From the NCBI GenBank assembly GCA_002471665.1, contig DKQK01000023.1:37422-101421 (forward strand): 64,000 nt of DNA, written 5' to 3'. The notes beneath the pieces were generated by a model. It saw nothing but the letters and a program-made list of their open reading frames with translations. It ran no database searches and had not been told where the DNA came from. The position numbers were made by a program, and so were the translations under genes. How positions within the stretch are numbered: position 1 is the first letter of the stretch; the number at the start of each line of letters is the position of its first letter. Source of the stretch: Gammaproteobacteria bacterium UBA7310. GTDB taxonomy: Bacteria; Pseudomonadota; Gammaproteobacteria; Pseudomonadales; Ketobacteraceae. Positions 43,506 through 51,119 of this stretch are shown piece by piece.

Positions 43506-44555
43506 CTAGAAGGGCACCGTAAAGCGCTTGACCAGCTCGGCCACCTCGCCTTTCAGCTCATCATTGAATTCAATATCAAAGGCGTCGATATCTTCCTGCA
43601 ACTGCTCCATGGTGGTGGCGCCAATGATGGTGGACGTCACCCCATCCACCTGATCGCACCAGGCGATGGCCAGTTGCGAGGCGGTCATACCGTGTTTTTC
43701 AGCCAGGGCAACGTAGGCGGCAATGGCAGCGGATGAGGCCTCGGTATCCCGGAACAGACCGTTGCGTTGCATCATGGTCCAACGGCTGCCCTCCGGCCTG
43801 GCACCGCCCAGGTATTTACCGCTGAGCATGCCGCCGGCCAGGGGTGACCAGGGCAAAAAGGCCACGTTTTCCATCACACAGTGCTCCACCAGATAGGGCC
43901 AGTCCTTACTGTGCAGCAGATTGAATTCATTCTGAATCGACACCATGCGGGGCAGATCATGTTGCTCACTGAGCTTCAGGTAGGTGGCGATGCCCCAGGG
44001 GGTATCATCGGATAAACCACAGTAACGGATCTTACCGGCTTTCACACAGGCATCGAGCCCCTGCAGAATATCGAGCATACCGGCGGTTTCCGCTTCGGCA
44101 CTGGCCGCGGTAAAGGCGTAACGGTTGGGAAAGTGCTTGCCGAAGTGCGGACTGGTGCGGTTGGGCCAGTGCAACTGGTAAAGATCAATGTAGTCGGTTT
44201 GCAGACGCTGCAGGGAATTATCCACCGCCTCGATCACGGTTTCCCGCGACAGCGGTTTGCCGCCCCTCACCCAGGGCAGGCCGGGAGCAATCTTACTGGC
44301 CAGAATGATATCGCCCCGTTGCTCGGCATGGCGCGCCAGCCAGTTGCCGATGATGGTTTCCGTCTTGCCGTAGGATTCAGCGGTGGGGGGAATGGAATAC
44401 ATTTCCGCCGTATCAATAAAGTTCACCCCTTTGCTCAGCGCATAGGCGATTTGCTGGTCGGCATCCTGCTGGGTGTTTTGCGTGCCCCAGGTCATAGTGC
44501 CAAGGCACGCCCGGGAGACCTCAAGCCCGCTGCTGCCCAATGGTGAATAGCGCAT
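43506..44555 (-). CDS. Aldo/keto reductase, Tas-like
   Basis: The protein has 349 residues in a TIM-barrel. Catalytic tetrad regions are visible: D and Y in F-I-D-T-A-E-M-Y, K in L-A-S-K-I, H in Y-Q-L-H-W-P. The C-terminal NADPH-binding segment reads S-T-I-I-G-A-T-T-M-E-Q-L. The long insert R-T-S-P-H-F-G-K-H-F-P-N-R-Y matches the Tas subgroup. The substrate is unknown. The 197 bases upstream contain no gene. Confidence 0.93.
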   Translation of the reverse strand: MRYSPLGSSGLEVSRACLGTMTWGTQNTQQDADQQIAYALSKGVNFIDTAEMYSIPPTAESYGKTETIIGNWLARHAEQRGDIILASKIAPGLPWVRGGKPLSRETVIEAVDNSLQRLQTDYIDLYQLHWPNRTSPHFGKHFPNRYAFTAASAEAETAGMLDILQGLDACVKAGKIRYCGLSDDTPWGIATYLKLSEQHDLPRMVSIQNEFNLLHSKDWPYLVEHCVMENVAFLPWSPLAGGMLSGKYLGGARPEGSRWTMMQRNGLFRDTEASSAAIAAYVALAEKHGMTASQLAIAWCDQVDGVTSTIIGATTMEQLQEDIDAFDIEFNDELKGEVAELVKRFTVPF

Positions 44556-44752
44556 GGTTGGTTCCTTGTGATGAGAATGTGGTTAGTAGTGTAACGGAAC
44601 TGGGATGGGATGCACCCCCTGCGGGGCTGGATGGAAGTGGGGCCTTGCCCGGATTCCTTTAACCATGGCCCGTCTCTATAGATGGAGCCCGGCTGCCCTC
44701 TGCATTCTGCCGGGGCCTCTGCTGATTATTAACCAACAATAAGGAAATTATC

Positions 44753-45517
44753 ATGAGTAGCGCGGATTACGCTGCCAAGCTGGCAGACATTCAAGCCATT
44801 GACCCCCAAAACATGCAAAAGCCCAATATGCCCATCAAGGTTTACCTGCAGGAAGCAGAGAACATCGTTGACTGGGTGCAGCAGGATCAGGCGCAATTGC
44901 AGTCCGCCGGGCTGGACTGGGCCCTGGTGCAGGATCTGCCGGCACGCATCGGCGCCCTGCGGGAGGCCGAATCCATCTGGTTCAAAGAACGCTTTGGCCG
45001 TGAAGAAGCCCAGCAACAATGGGATCAGGATGCCCCGGTGGCCTATGCCCTGCGGGATCAACTGCTGCGCGCCATGCGCTACGCCTACCGGCGGGATAGC
45101 AGCCTGCTGAAACGGGTTGCAGACATCGCAGCGGGCAGCGGCCATGCCGACATGATCCAGGATCTGAACGACATCGCCACCCTGGGCCGGGCCAATGCCG
45201 AGCCTTTGGCCGCCATCGGCGTGATGGCTGAAGAACTGGATCAGGCCGCCGCCAGCGCCGACACGATGGCGGAACTGCTGGCCCAGGTCAACGGCGAGCG
45301 CGCCGACGGTAACCGTGCCCGGATTATCCGGGATCTGGCCTATACGCACCTGAAGGAAGCCGTGGATGAAATCCGCGACGCGGGGCAGTATGTGTTTTGG
45401 GATAATGAGGCAAGGTTGGAGGGATATTACGGCAAGTATTTCCAGGCCGCTAATGCCAGGCGGGCGGCACGCAATGATGCGTCATCGACTGAGTCTTCTC
45501 AGGAGTCAACTTTATAA
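44753..45517 (+). CDS. Helical hypothetical protein
   Basis: The protein has 254 residues and is almost entirely alpha-helical by pattern, with Ala/Gln/Glu-rich heptads and no cysteine, signal or membrane segment. Features are M-P-I-K-V-Y-L-Q-E-A-E-N-I near the N-terminus and A-G-Q-Y-V-F-W-D-N-E-A-R-L-E-G-Y-Y near the C-terminus. I do not recognise it. It is a single gene with a good ribosome site (AAGGAAAT) and its own terminator, and base composition is like the core genes. Confidence 0.75.
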   Translation: MSSADYAAKLADIQAIDPQNMQKPNMPIKVYLQEAENIVDWVQQDQAQLQSAGLDWALVQDLPARIGALREAESIWFKERFGREEAQQQWDQDAPVAYALRDQLLRAMRYAYRRDSSLLKRVADIAAGSGHADMIQDLNDIATLGRANAEPLAAIGVMAEELDQAAASADTMAELLAQVNGERADGNRARIIRDLAYTHLKEAVDEIRDAGQYVFWDNEARLEGYYGKYFQAANARRAARNDASSTESSQESTL

Positions 45518-45522
45518 GTCTT

Positions 45523-45555
45523 GGCCGGGGAACTTTGTTCCCTGGCGTCTTTTTT
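45523..45555 (+). terminator. Rho-independent terminator
   Basis: GCCGGGGAAC-TTT-GTTCCCTGGC forms a ten-pair hairpin with one mismatch, followed by GTC and six Ts. It starts six bases after the stop of the helical gene. Confidence 0.9.
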
Positions 45556-45720
45556 GGTGTCCTGTTAACCAGTCGGGGGTTCCTGTTGGGGAATTTGGTG
45601 CCCTGTTGATCAATGGGGGCTTCCTGTTCGGAGAAGTTGGTTTCCTGTTGATCAGTTGGGGTGTCCTGTTGAAGGAATTGGTGCCCTGTTGGTCAGTTGG
45701 GGCTTCCTGTCGGAGGAATT
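45556..45720. repeat. Four 41-42-bp degenerate tandem repeats
   Basis: Units begin at 45556, 45597, 45639 and 45680, each opening GGTGYCCTGTT and containing GGGGSTTCCTGT near the middle. Each unit itself has two similar halves around CCTGTT, so the array can be read as eight half-units. It lies between the terminator and the end of the defence island. A frame through it encodes a repetitive hydrophobic peptide but has no support as a gene. Confidence 0.85.
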
Positions 45721-45733
45721 GAGGTTCTAGTGG

Positions 45734-46450
45734 TCAATACACCCAATGATTAAATGCCAACGGCATACTATTCAATAGGTTTCGCCTTTCCCGCCAATCG
45801 GGTAAAAACTTATCCATATAACTTCTGAATCGATCGTTATGTTTACGCTCAAGTAGATGCACTAACTCATGAACAAGAATATATTCCAGACACTCAGGAG
45901 GTTTTTTTGCCAACTCCAAATTCAGCCAGATCCGTCTTGACGCCGTATTACAGCTCCCCCACTTGGTTTTCATTTTCTTGACTCCCCAAGCAGATGCATC
46001 AACACCAATTTCGTGCTGCCAATAGCCCAACAAGCCGGCGATTCGCTCCTTGAGTTCATTCCTATAGAATTCGGAAAGCACACGTTCTCTGTTTTCAAGT
46101 GAAGTACCTGGATTCACATAAAGATAAATCCGCCCTCGTCCAGTCTTGATTTCGTGGCGACCTTTTCGCTCTATAAAATCCAATCTATAACGCTTACCCC
46201 ATAAATAATGGCATTCACCACTCACCATTTCACGATCTGACTGGCGGGGTTGCTTGGCAAACTCGCTCTGCTGCTTCTTGATCCATGGAATACGGCTGAT
46301 CACCGCCATGCGAATGGCGTTATCACTCATGCTTTTCGGCGCCGACACCCGCACCCGTCCATCTGGAGGCAGTACACTGATGTGCAGATTCTTGATCGCC
46401 TTGCGATTAAGCTGCATTTCAATTGGGCCGATCTGAATTTGCGACATCAA
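45734..46450 (-). CDS. YgjP-like (DUF45) metallopeptidase
   Basis: The protein has 238 residues. The C-terminal H-E-L-V-H-L-L-E-R-K-H-N provides the H-E-x-x-H zinc motif, with a third histidine in the usual place. Upstream, W-G-S-C-N-T-A-S-R-R-I-W-L-N is the other family signature. The gene starts 4 bases inside hsdR. Such DUF45 proteases are frequent last genes of type I restriction operons; the role there is untested, maybe HsdR turnover. Confidence 0.93.
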   Translation of the reverse strand: MMSQIQIGPIEMQLNRKAIKNLHISVLPPDGRVRVSAPKSMSDNAIRMAVISRIPWIKKQQSEFAKQPRQSDREMVSGECHYLWGKRYRLDFIERKGRHEIKTGRGRIYLYVNPGTSLENRERVLSEFYRNELKERIAGLLGYWQHEIGVDASAWGVKKMKTKWGSCNTASRRIWLNLELAKKPPECLEYILVHELVHLLERKHNDRFRSYMDKFLPDWRERRNLLNSMPLAFNHWVY

Positions 46451-49400
46451 TCGTACTCCCGCTGAGCTTTCGCTAATTCCATAACACTTTGAATATCTAC
46501 GTCGTAGCCTGCTGTTTCTTCTCTAATGGCGTTAGCTATCTCACGTTCTTTAAAGCGGTCATTCTTCCACATGGCTTTTTTGGTGTACCGGATCGCACTG
46601 TCGATTTTCGTTGCCAGCAATTCATCCTTGCCAAAATTGTCGTAAAAGGCCCGCTTTGGTAGTGTATCCATCGACAAAGGGTAGTTCGATCCTGTTTGTT
46701 CCGGGCGAATCACTTGGCGGGACAACTCCCTAATGCGTTCCAGATATTCCTGATATTCGATTGCTTTCTGCCTACGAAGCACAATTAATTCATCCAGCAG
46801 AACAGACATCTGTTCATAGTATCTGGGGTTTACCGGGTTCTCATCGACAATGGTTCTACGCACGTTATTTTCTATGGTCTCAGCCATCGCTTCCTGGTTG
46901 TTCCGAATATTTTCTGGCAGCGAGTCTGTTGCATCTGTTCCCTTCTCAACAATCAGTTCAATCAGGCCTAATTCTTCGAAATCCATCAGAACCTCGCTGT
47001 CATCCGCACGGATATACATATCCAGCAAATGGCGCATGGCCGGCTCAAAACGTTTCATTTCCACCAGATCACCGCTGGCAAGCTTGACTTCATCCCTTAC
47101 CTTTTCATAGTGTGCCACTTCGTTACGCACGGTTTCGATATCCGCTTCGGAATATCCTGCATCAGGCATTTCGTTAGCAATATTGGCAAAGGCACGCAGC
47201 AATTTAGCCACATTCTGGTATAGCGTTAGTCGCAAGGCTTCATTTTCGGTGAGTTCATCCTGATTACTGCCGGACTTACCACAGAAATAATGGATATAGT
47301 CTTCTGTATTGCGAGGGGCTTTGACCGGTTCACATAAAGCACGAACCATTTCCAATGCGTTCTCCAAGTCAAGCTTGGCTTGTTCCAGTCGATCTTTCAA
47401 CAAACCAGCAACATCTTCCTTGTCGTAGCCCTCAAAAGCGCCCTGCGTATAGTCAGTGATCGCTTTATCCAAACAGCGGAACAGATCCTTATAGTCAACG
47501 ATATACCCATATTCTTTATCGTCACCATCCAGCCGATTCACGCGGCAAATGGCCTGGAACAAGTTATGGTCGGCCATCTGTTTATCGATATAAAGGTAAG
47601 TCGCCGAGGGCGCGTCAAATCCTGTGAGCAGCTTGTCCACCACAATCAACAAGCGCATCTGACCCGGTTCATCGATAAAGCGTTTCTTAACTTCTTTCTC
47701 GAATTCTTCAACACGGCCCGCGGCCTTGTCTTCCGACTGTTCAAAATAATCCGCCAACATCTTGCGGTAGATATCGTATTTGAACAGCTTCTCCGTCTGG
47801 CCTTCGCCGGTTTCTTCACCCTTGATACTGGCAGCCGTCGGCTGGTAACTGGTAACAATAGCAACCTTACCAGCCAGATCTGTATGGCTGAACATTTCAT
47901 AGGTCGTACAGGCCTGATAGACGCTGGAGCATACCAGCATGGCGTTACCGCGACCATCCATCAGGCGCTGCTTGGTTTCCATATCCATCAGAATATCGTT
48001 CACGATCTGTTGTAATCGTGATTTGCTGGAAAGCACCTTCTGCATGGTGCCCCATTTTTGCTTGATCTGGGTTTTGGCGATTCGCGACAAACCTCGGGTT
48101 TTCGCCTCAAACCAGTCATCCACTTTCTTTTGCGACGTAATATTCTGATCGATATCCCGCGCTTCATAGCGCAGGTCCAGCACCACACCATCAGCAACCG
48201 CTTCATCAAACTTGTAGGTGTGAATATAGGGGCCGAACACTTCCACTGACTTCTTCTTGTCTTTCTTCATAAGGGGCGTACCGGTAAAGCCTACAAACAT
48301 GGCTTCCGGCAGGATAGACGCCATGGCTTCATGCAGCTTGCCCGATTGGGTACGGTGGCACTCATCCACAAACACAAACAGATCGCCCTTGGCCTTAAAA
48401 TCCGAAGGCAGAGACTTTCTCAGTTCAGCGATAAACTCATCTGTGGCCGCATCGCTCTCTGCATCCGATTGACGGCCAAATTTGTGCACCAATGAACAGA
48501 CCAGCCAGGGATTGGGTTGATTCAAGGTCCCAATCAAATCCGCACCGCTTGTGGTTCGGTAAATGTCTTCCTCCACCCCGGTGAATACTTTCTCTATCTG
48601 CTCATCCAGCTCGGTGCGGTCGGTCACGATCAACACTCGGCTATCGGTAACGTTTTCCCTTATCCATTTGGCCAGCCACACCATGGTCAAGCTCTTGCCA
48701 GAGCCCTGGGTATGCCAGATGATCCCGCCCTGGCGTTTGGCGATGTAATGCTTGGCAGCCTGGATACCGAAATACTGGTTGTGACGACAAGTCTTTTTGA
48801 CTCCGGCATCAAACACAATGAAATCGTGAATCAATTGCAGAAAGCGCTGCTTACTGCAGATTCGGCTCAGGTGAAAATCGAGTTTATGCTCATAGGGATT
48901 GGCAACTTCTTCTTTCCACTCCAGATAATACTTTTCCGGGGTTTCAATGGTGCCGTAACGCAGGCCTTGGGAATCATTACCTGCCATCACCAACTGCTGA
49001 GTGGTAAAGAAGTTGCGAATAAAGTCTTTCTTCTGATTATCCAGATTCTGGCGAATGCCCTCAGAGACGGAAATCGATGAGCGCTTCAGCTCGATTACGC
49101 CCAGAGCAATGCCATTAACGTATAAAACAATATCGGGGCGCTTTTTATTCTCACCCTTGATGGATACCTCTTCCGCAATGGCAAAATCATTGGCCTCCGG
49201 ATTCTGCCAGTCGATCAGCCAAACGGTTTCATTGTGGTGGCCGGCGCCTTCCTTATCTTTCACGCCATAGCGCAACAGGCTGTACACACCCTTGTTGGCA
49301 TAATAGAGCTTCTTGCCTTCACCCAATGCCGCTGCGGTATCCAACTGGCGCAGGGCCCGATTGATTAAGGCCGTACTATAGCCTTGCGATGCTAACCAGC

Positions 49401-49539
49401 CCGTTAGAATATCCTGCTCCACATTCTGGTTCTGGGCTCTGTCCTCCCAGTTACCCAAATAACGGTAGCCAAGTTCAGATTGAAAGAACTTTACAACGCG
49501 TTGCTGCGTGAGTCGTTCGCGCTGCCCTACTTTACCCAT
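46447..49539 (-). CDS. hsdR: Type I restriction endonuclease subunit HsdR
   Basis: The protein has 1030 residues. The nuclease motif near the N-terminus reads R-P-D-I-V-L-Y-V-N-G-I-A-L-G-V-I-E-L-K-R (D...E-x-K). Helicase motifs follow: T-Q-G-S-G-K-S-L-T (Walker A), D-E-C-H-R-T (DEAD-type), F-T-G-T-P-L and L-L-I-V-V-D-K-L-L-T-G-F-D-A-P. A helical C-terminus binds the HsdM/S core. It is separated from fic by 369 bases, so it may have its own promoter within or after the gap. It overlaps the DUF45 gene. Confidence 0.97.
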   Translation of the reverse strand: MGKVGQRERLTQQRVVKFFQSELGYRYLGNWEDRAQNQNVEQDILTGWLASQGYSTALINRALRQLDTAAALGEGKKLYYANKGVYSLLRYGVKDKEGAGHHNETVWLIDWQNPEANDFAIAEEVSIKGENKKRPDIVLYVNGIALGVIELKRSSISVSEGIRQNLDNQKKDFIRNFFTTQQLVMAGNDSQGLRYGTIETPEKYYLEWKEEVANPYEHKLDFHLSRICSKQRFLQLIHDFIVFDAGVKKTCRHNQYFGIQAAKHYIAKRQGGIIWHTQGSGKSLTMVWLAKWIRENVTDSRVLIVTDRTELDEQIEKVFTGVEEDIYRTTSGADLIGTLNQPNPWLVCSLVHKFGRQSDAESDAATDEFIAELRKSLPSDFKAKGDLFVFVDECHRTQSGKLHEAMASILPEAMFVGFTGTPLMKKDKKKSVEVFGPYIHTYKFDEAVADGVVLDLRYEARDIDQNITSQKKVDDWFEAKTRGLSRIAKTQIKQKWGTMQKVLSSKSRLQQIVNDILMDMETKQRLMDGRGNAMLVCSSVYQACTTYEMFSHTDLAGKVAIVTSYQPTAASIKGEETGEGQTEKLFKYDIYRKMLADYFEQSEDKAAGRVEEFEKEVKKRFIDEPGQMRLLIVVDKLLTGFDAPSATYLYIDKQMADHNLFQAICRVNRLDGDDKEYGYIVDYKDLFRCLDKAITDYTQGAFEGYDKEDVAGLLKDRLEQAKLDLENALEMVRALCEPVKAPRNTEDYIHYFCGKSGSNQDELTENEALRLTLYQNVAKLLRAFANIANEMPDAGYSEADIETVRNEVAHYEKVRDEVKLASGDLVEMKRFEPAMRHLLDMYIRADDSEVLMDFEELGLIELIVEKGTDATDSLPENIRNNQEAMAETIENNVRRTIVDENPVNPRYYEQMSVLLDELIVLRRQKAIEYQEYLERIRELSRQVIRPEQTGSNYPLSMDTLPKRAFYDNFGKDELLATKIDSAIRYTKKAMWKNDRFKEREIANAIREETAGYDVDIQSVMELAKAQREYD

Positions 49540-49667
49540 GATTCACCCGTTTGTTTTGAGGTCATGTTGTTATAAATCAGCAGGTTAAAAACACCTAACC
49601 CTATTAGAAACTATGGCAGCCAAGGCCGGATCTGGCAACCTTATGCCCTGCTGACACATGAATATTA

Positions 49668-49676
49668 TGTTATAAT
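49668..49676 (+). promoter_or_regulatory. Extended -10 promoter for the small plus-strand gene
   Basis: TGT-TATAAT is an extended -10 element; the nearest -35-like sequence, CTGACA (49651-49656), is at a short 14-base spacing, which extended -10 promoters tolerate. Transcription would begin about 40 bases before the 49724 ATG, in a gap otherwise transcribed in the other direction. Confidence 0.45.
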
Positions 49677-49723
49677 CTAGGCGTTTATCTGTCCCGACTA
49701 TCTGAATCTACAGGTCTTTTAGC

Positions 49724-49891
49724 ATGAAAATCAAACGCCCACGCAAGCCCGCCCAACCCGTTGCCAAAGACATGGTTCGGCGCTCCGTGGCCAGCTCCAC
49801 CGCCATTGAAACAGGCCAAAGCGTGAAAGCCGTAGAAGCCAAACTGAAATCCAAACGCAACAAATTCAGCCATCTTGACCTTTCCGCCTGA
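49724..49891 (+). CDS. 55-residue basic protein, possible Fic antitoxin
   Basis: The gene reads M-K-I-K-R-P-R-K-P-A-Q-P, then D-M-V-R-R-S-V-A-S-S-T-A-I-E-T-G and a Lys-rich tail. S-T-A-I-E-T resembles the S/T-x-x-x-E-G/N inhibitory helix of VbhA/FicA-type antitoxins, with T where G or N is usual. It is on the opposite strand to the hsd operon, tail to tail with fic (17 bases between stops). Classical Fic antitoxins lie upstream on the same strand, so the antitoxin idea is tentative. The gene itself is supported by coding style and promoter. Confidence 0.5.
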   Translation: MKIKRPRKPAQPVAKDMVRRSVASSTAIETGQSVKAVEAKLKSKRNKFSHLDLSA

Positions 49892-49908
49892 TCCACTCTC
49901 GTAAAAAT

Positions 49909-50526
49909 TCACTGCGCGTTAAACGCCTGCTCCACCCAATGCATCATGGGCTCATAGTCCATATCAAGCCCGGCCTGAATCGCCGCAAAATAGTCTGGCT
50001 TGTTCTCATCCCATGGCGAGTAATCCAAGGTGCCATAACCAGCCTGTGACGCCATCACATCGGCAATCAAGCGGGCGATGCGGCCGTTGCCCTCCCGGAA
50101 AGGATGAATCAGAATAAACTCCACATGCACTTCGGCAATGGCTTGAATCAACGCCTCGTCCGCCAGATCAGTGCAAGGCGTGTGCTGCCTTAGATAATCC
50201 TGATCCAGCTTGTGCAGCAGCGACGGAATTTGGGCTGCGGCCGCAAAATGAAACGCCCCTTTGCTCAAGTTTACCGAGCGCTCCTCACCTGCCCATAGGT
50301 AAATGGCCCCCAACCATTGCCGATGCCAGGTCTTGATTAATTGGCTGCTGAGCACACCAGGCACTGGCTGATCCAGCAACACTTGCTGATACAGCTTCTC
50401 CAACAACGCCAGTTCGGCCTCATCCATGTCCGCTGGATCGGTGATGCCCAACTTATTCGCCAGCACCTGATCATTTGAGCCGGGTTGGTAACGGGCCTGG
50501 GATTCCGTCAGCTCGTACTTACCCAT
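49909..50526 (-). CDS. Fic domain protein (probable AMP transferase)
   Basis: The gene encodes 205 residues from the ATG at 50526, with GGAG just upstream; a longer frame to 50595 overlaps the previous gene. The active site H-P-F-R-E-G-N-G-R-I-A-R is a perfect Fic motif, with catalytic histidine and anion hole. I-Y-L-W-A-G-E-E-R-S-V-N-L-S-K-G contains the target-clamp flap. Fic enzymes transfer AMP (or phosphate/UMP) to protein hydroxyls. No internal S-x3-E-G helix is evident, so inhibition must come from elsewhere. It is coupled to the RNase-H-like gene by an 8-base overlap. Confidence 0.93.
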   Translation of the reverse strand: MGKYELTESQARYQPGSNDQVLANKLGITDPADMDEAELALLEKLYQQVLLDQPVPGVLSSQLIKTWHRQWLGAIYLWAGEERSVNLSKGAFHFAAAAQIPSLLHKLDQDYLRQHTPCTDLADEALIQAIAEVHVEFILIHPFREGNGRIARLIADVMASQAGYGTLDYSPWDENKPDYFAAIQAGLDMDYEPMMHWVEQAFNAQ

Positions 50527-51058
50527 ACTCCACCCCATCCTTCGGCACAAAGGTGGCACCCTGCCAGACACCCACCTGAGCGGACCGGGGTGCAAAACGG
50601 GCCAGCGCGTGCATGCCTTTGGTGGCCTGACTGCCGATCATATCCTTCACCGGGGACAACGGTGCCAGGCCCTGTTCAAACAGGTAGCGGGCGGTGCGGC
50701 GATACAGGTAAGGATTGGTGGCGGAATCGGCGATGGATCCGGCGGCGCCTTCACCATTGCTCTGTTGCCGAAAAGCCTGCGAGAAACCCAGGGGTGTGTC
50801 GATGGCCAATACCACCGATGGCAGATCATTTGGGGAATACGCCACCTGACAGCAATCCAGTAATGCCTGCACCCACTCGGCAGTAGTGTTGGCCTGATTG
50901 ATGGCAGCGCACAGATTGCCGCGCCAGGGTTGGCCCAACAGGGTGCGGTTGGCATCCAGCACCACCAGGGCATCGCGGCTGCTTTTGTTTTTATCGCAGT
51001 TCCAGCCGCCGACGTCCCAGCCAATGTAGATTGCAAAGCCCCCTAGCGTTGAATTCAT
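50519..51058 (-). CDS. RNase-H-fold-like protein (DUF429-like), function unknown
   Basis: The gene encodes 179 residues from the ATG at 51058 (an in-frame ATG at 51073 is possible). I-Y-I-G-W-D-V-G-G-W at the N-terminus and V-V-L-A-I-D-T-P-L-G-F in the middle have the two-strand acidic pattern of the RNase H/actin fold in DUF429-type proteins, with D-V and D-T as candidate metal ligands. It lies between the DUF262 pair and fic. The assignment is by pattern only. Confidence 0.5.
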   Translation of the reverse strand: MNSTLGGFAIYIGWDVGGWNCDKNKSSRDALVVLDANRTLLGQPWRGNLCAAINQANTTAEWVQALLDCCQVAYSPNDLPSVVLAIDTPLGFSQAFRQQSNGEGAAGSIADSATNPYLYRRTARYLFEQGLAPLSPVKDMIGSQATKGMHALARFAPRSAQVGVWQGATFVPKDGVEYG

Positions 51059-51119
51059 TAAGAGCCGCTCCATGCCAGTTGTTCACACATAATCAATTCT
51101 CAAACTCACTATGCGGACA

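Noticed and set aside
45556..45720. CRISPR-like array or repeat-protein gene
   Set aside because: No spacers, units diverge along their length, and the frame across them lacks a start signal and a recognisable protein.
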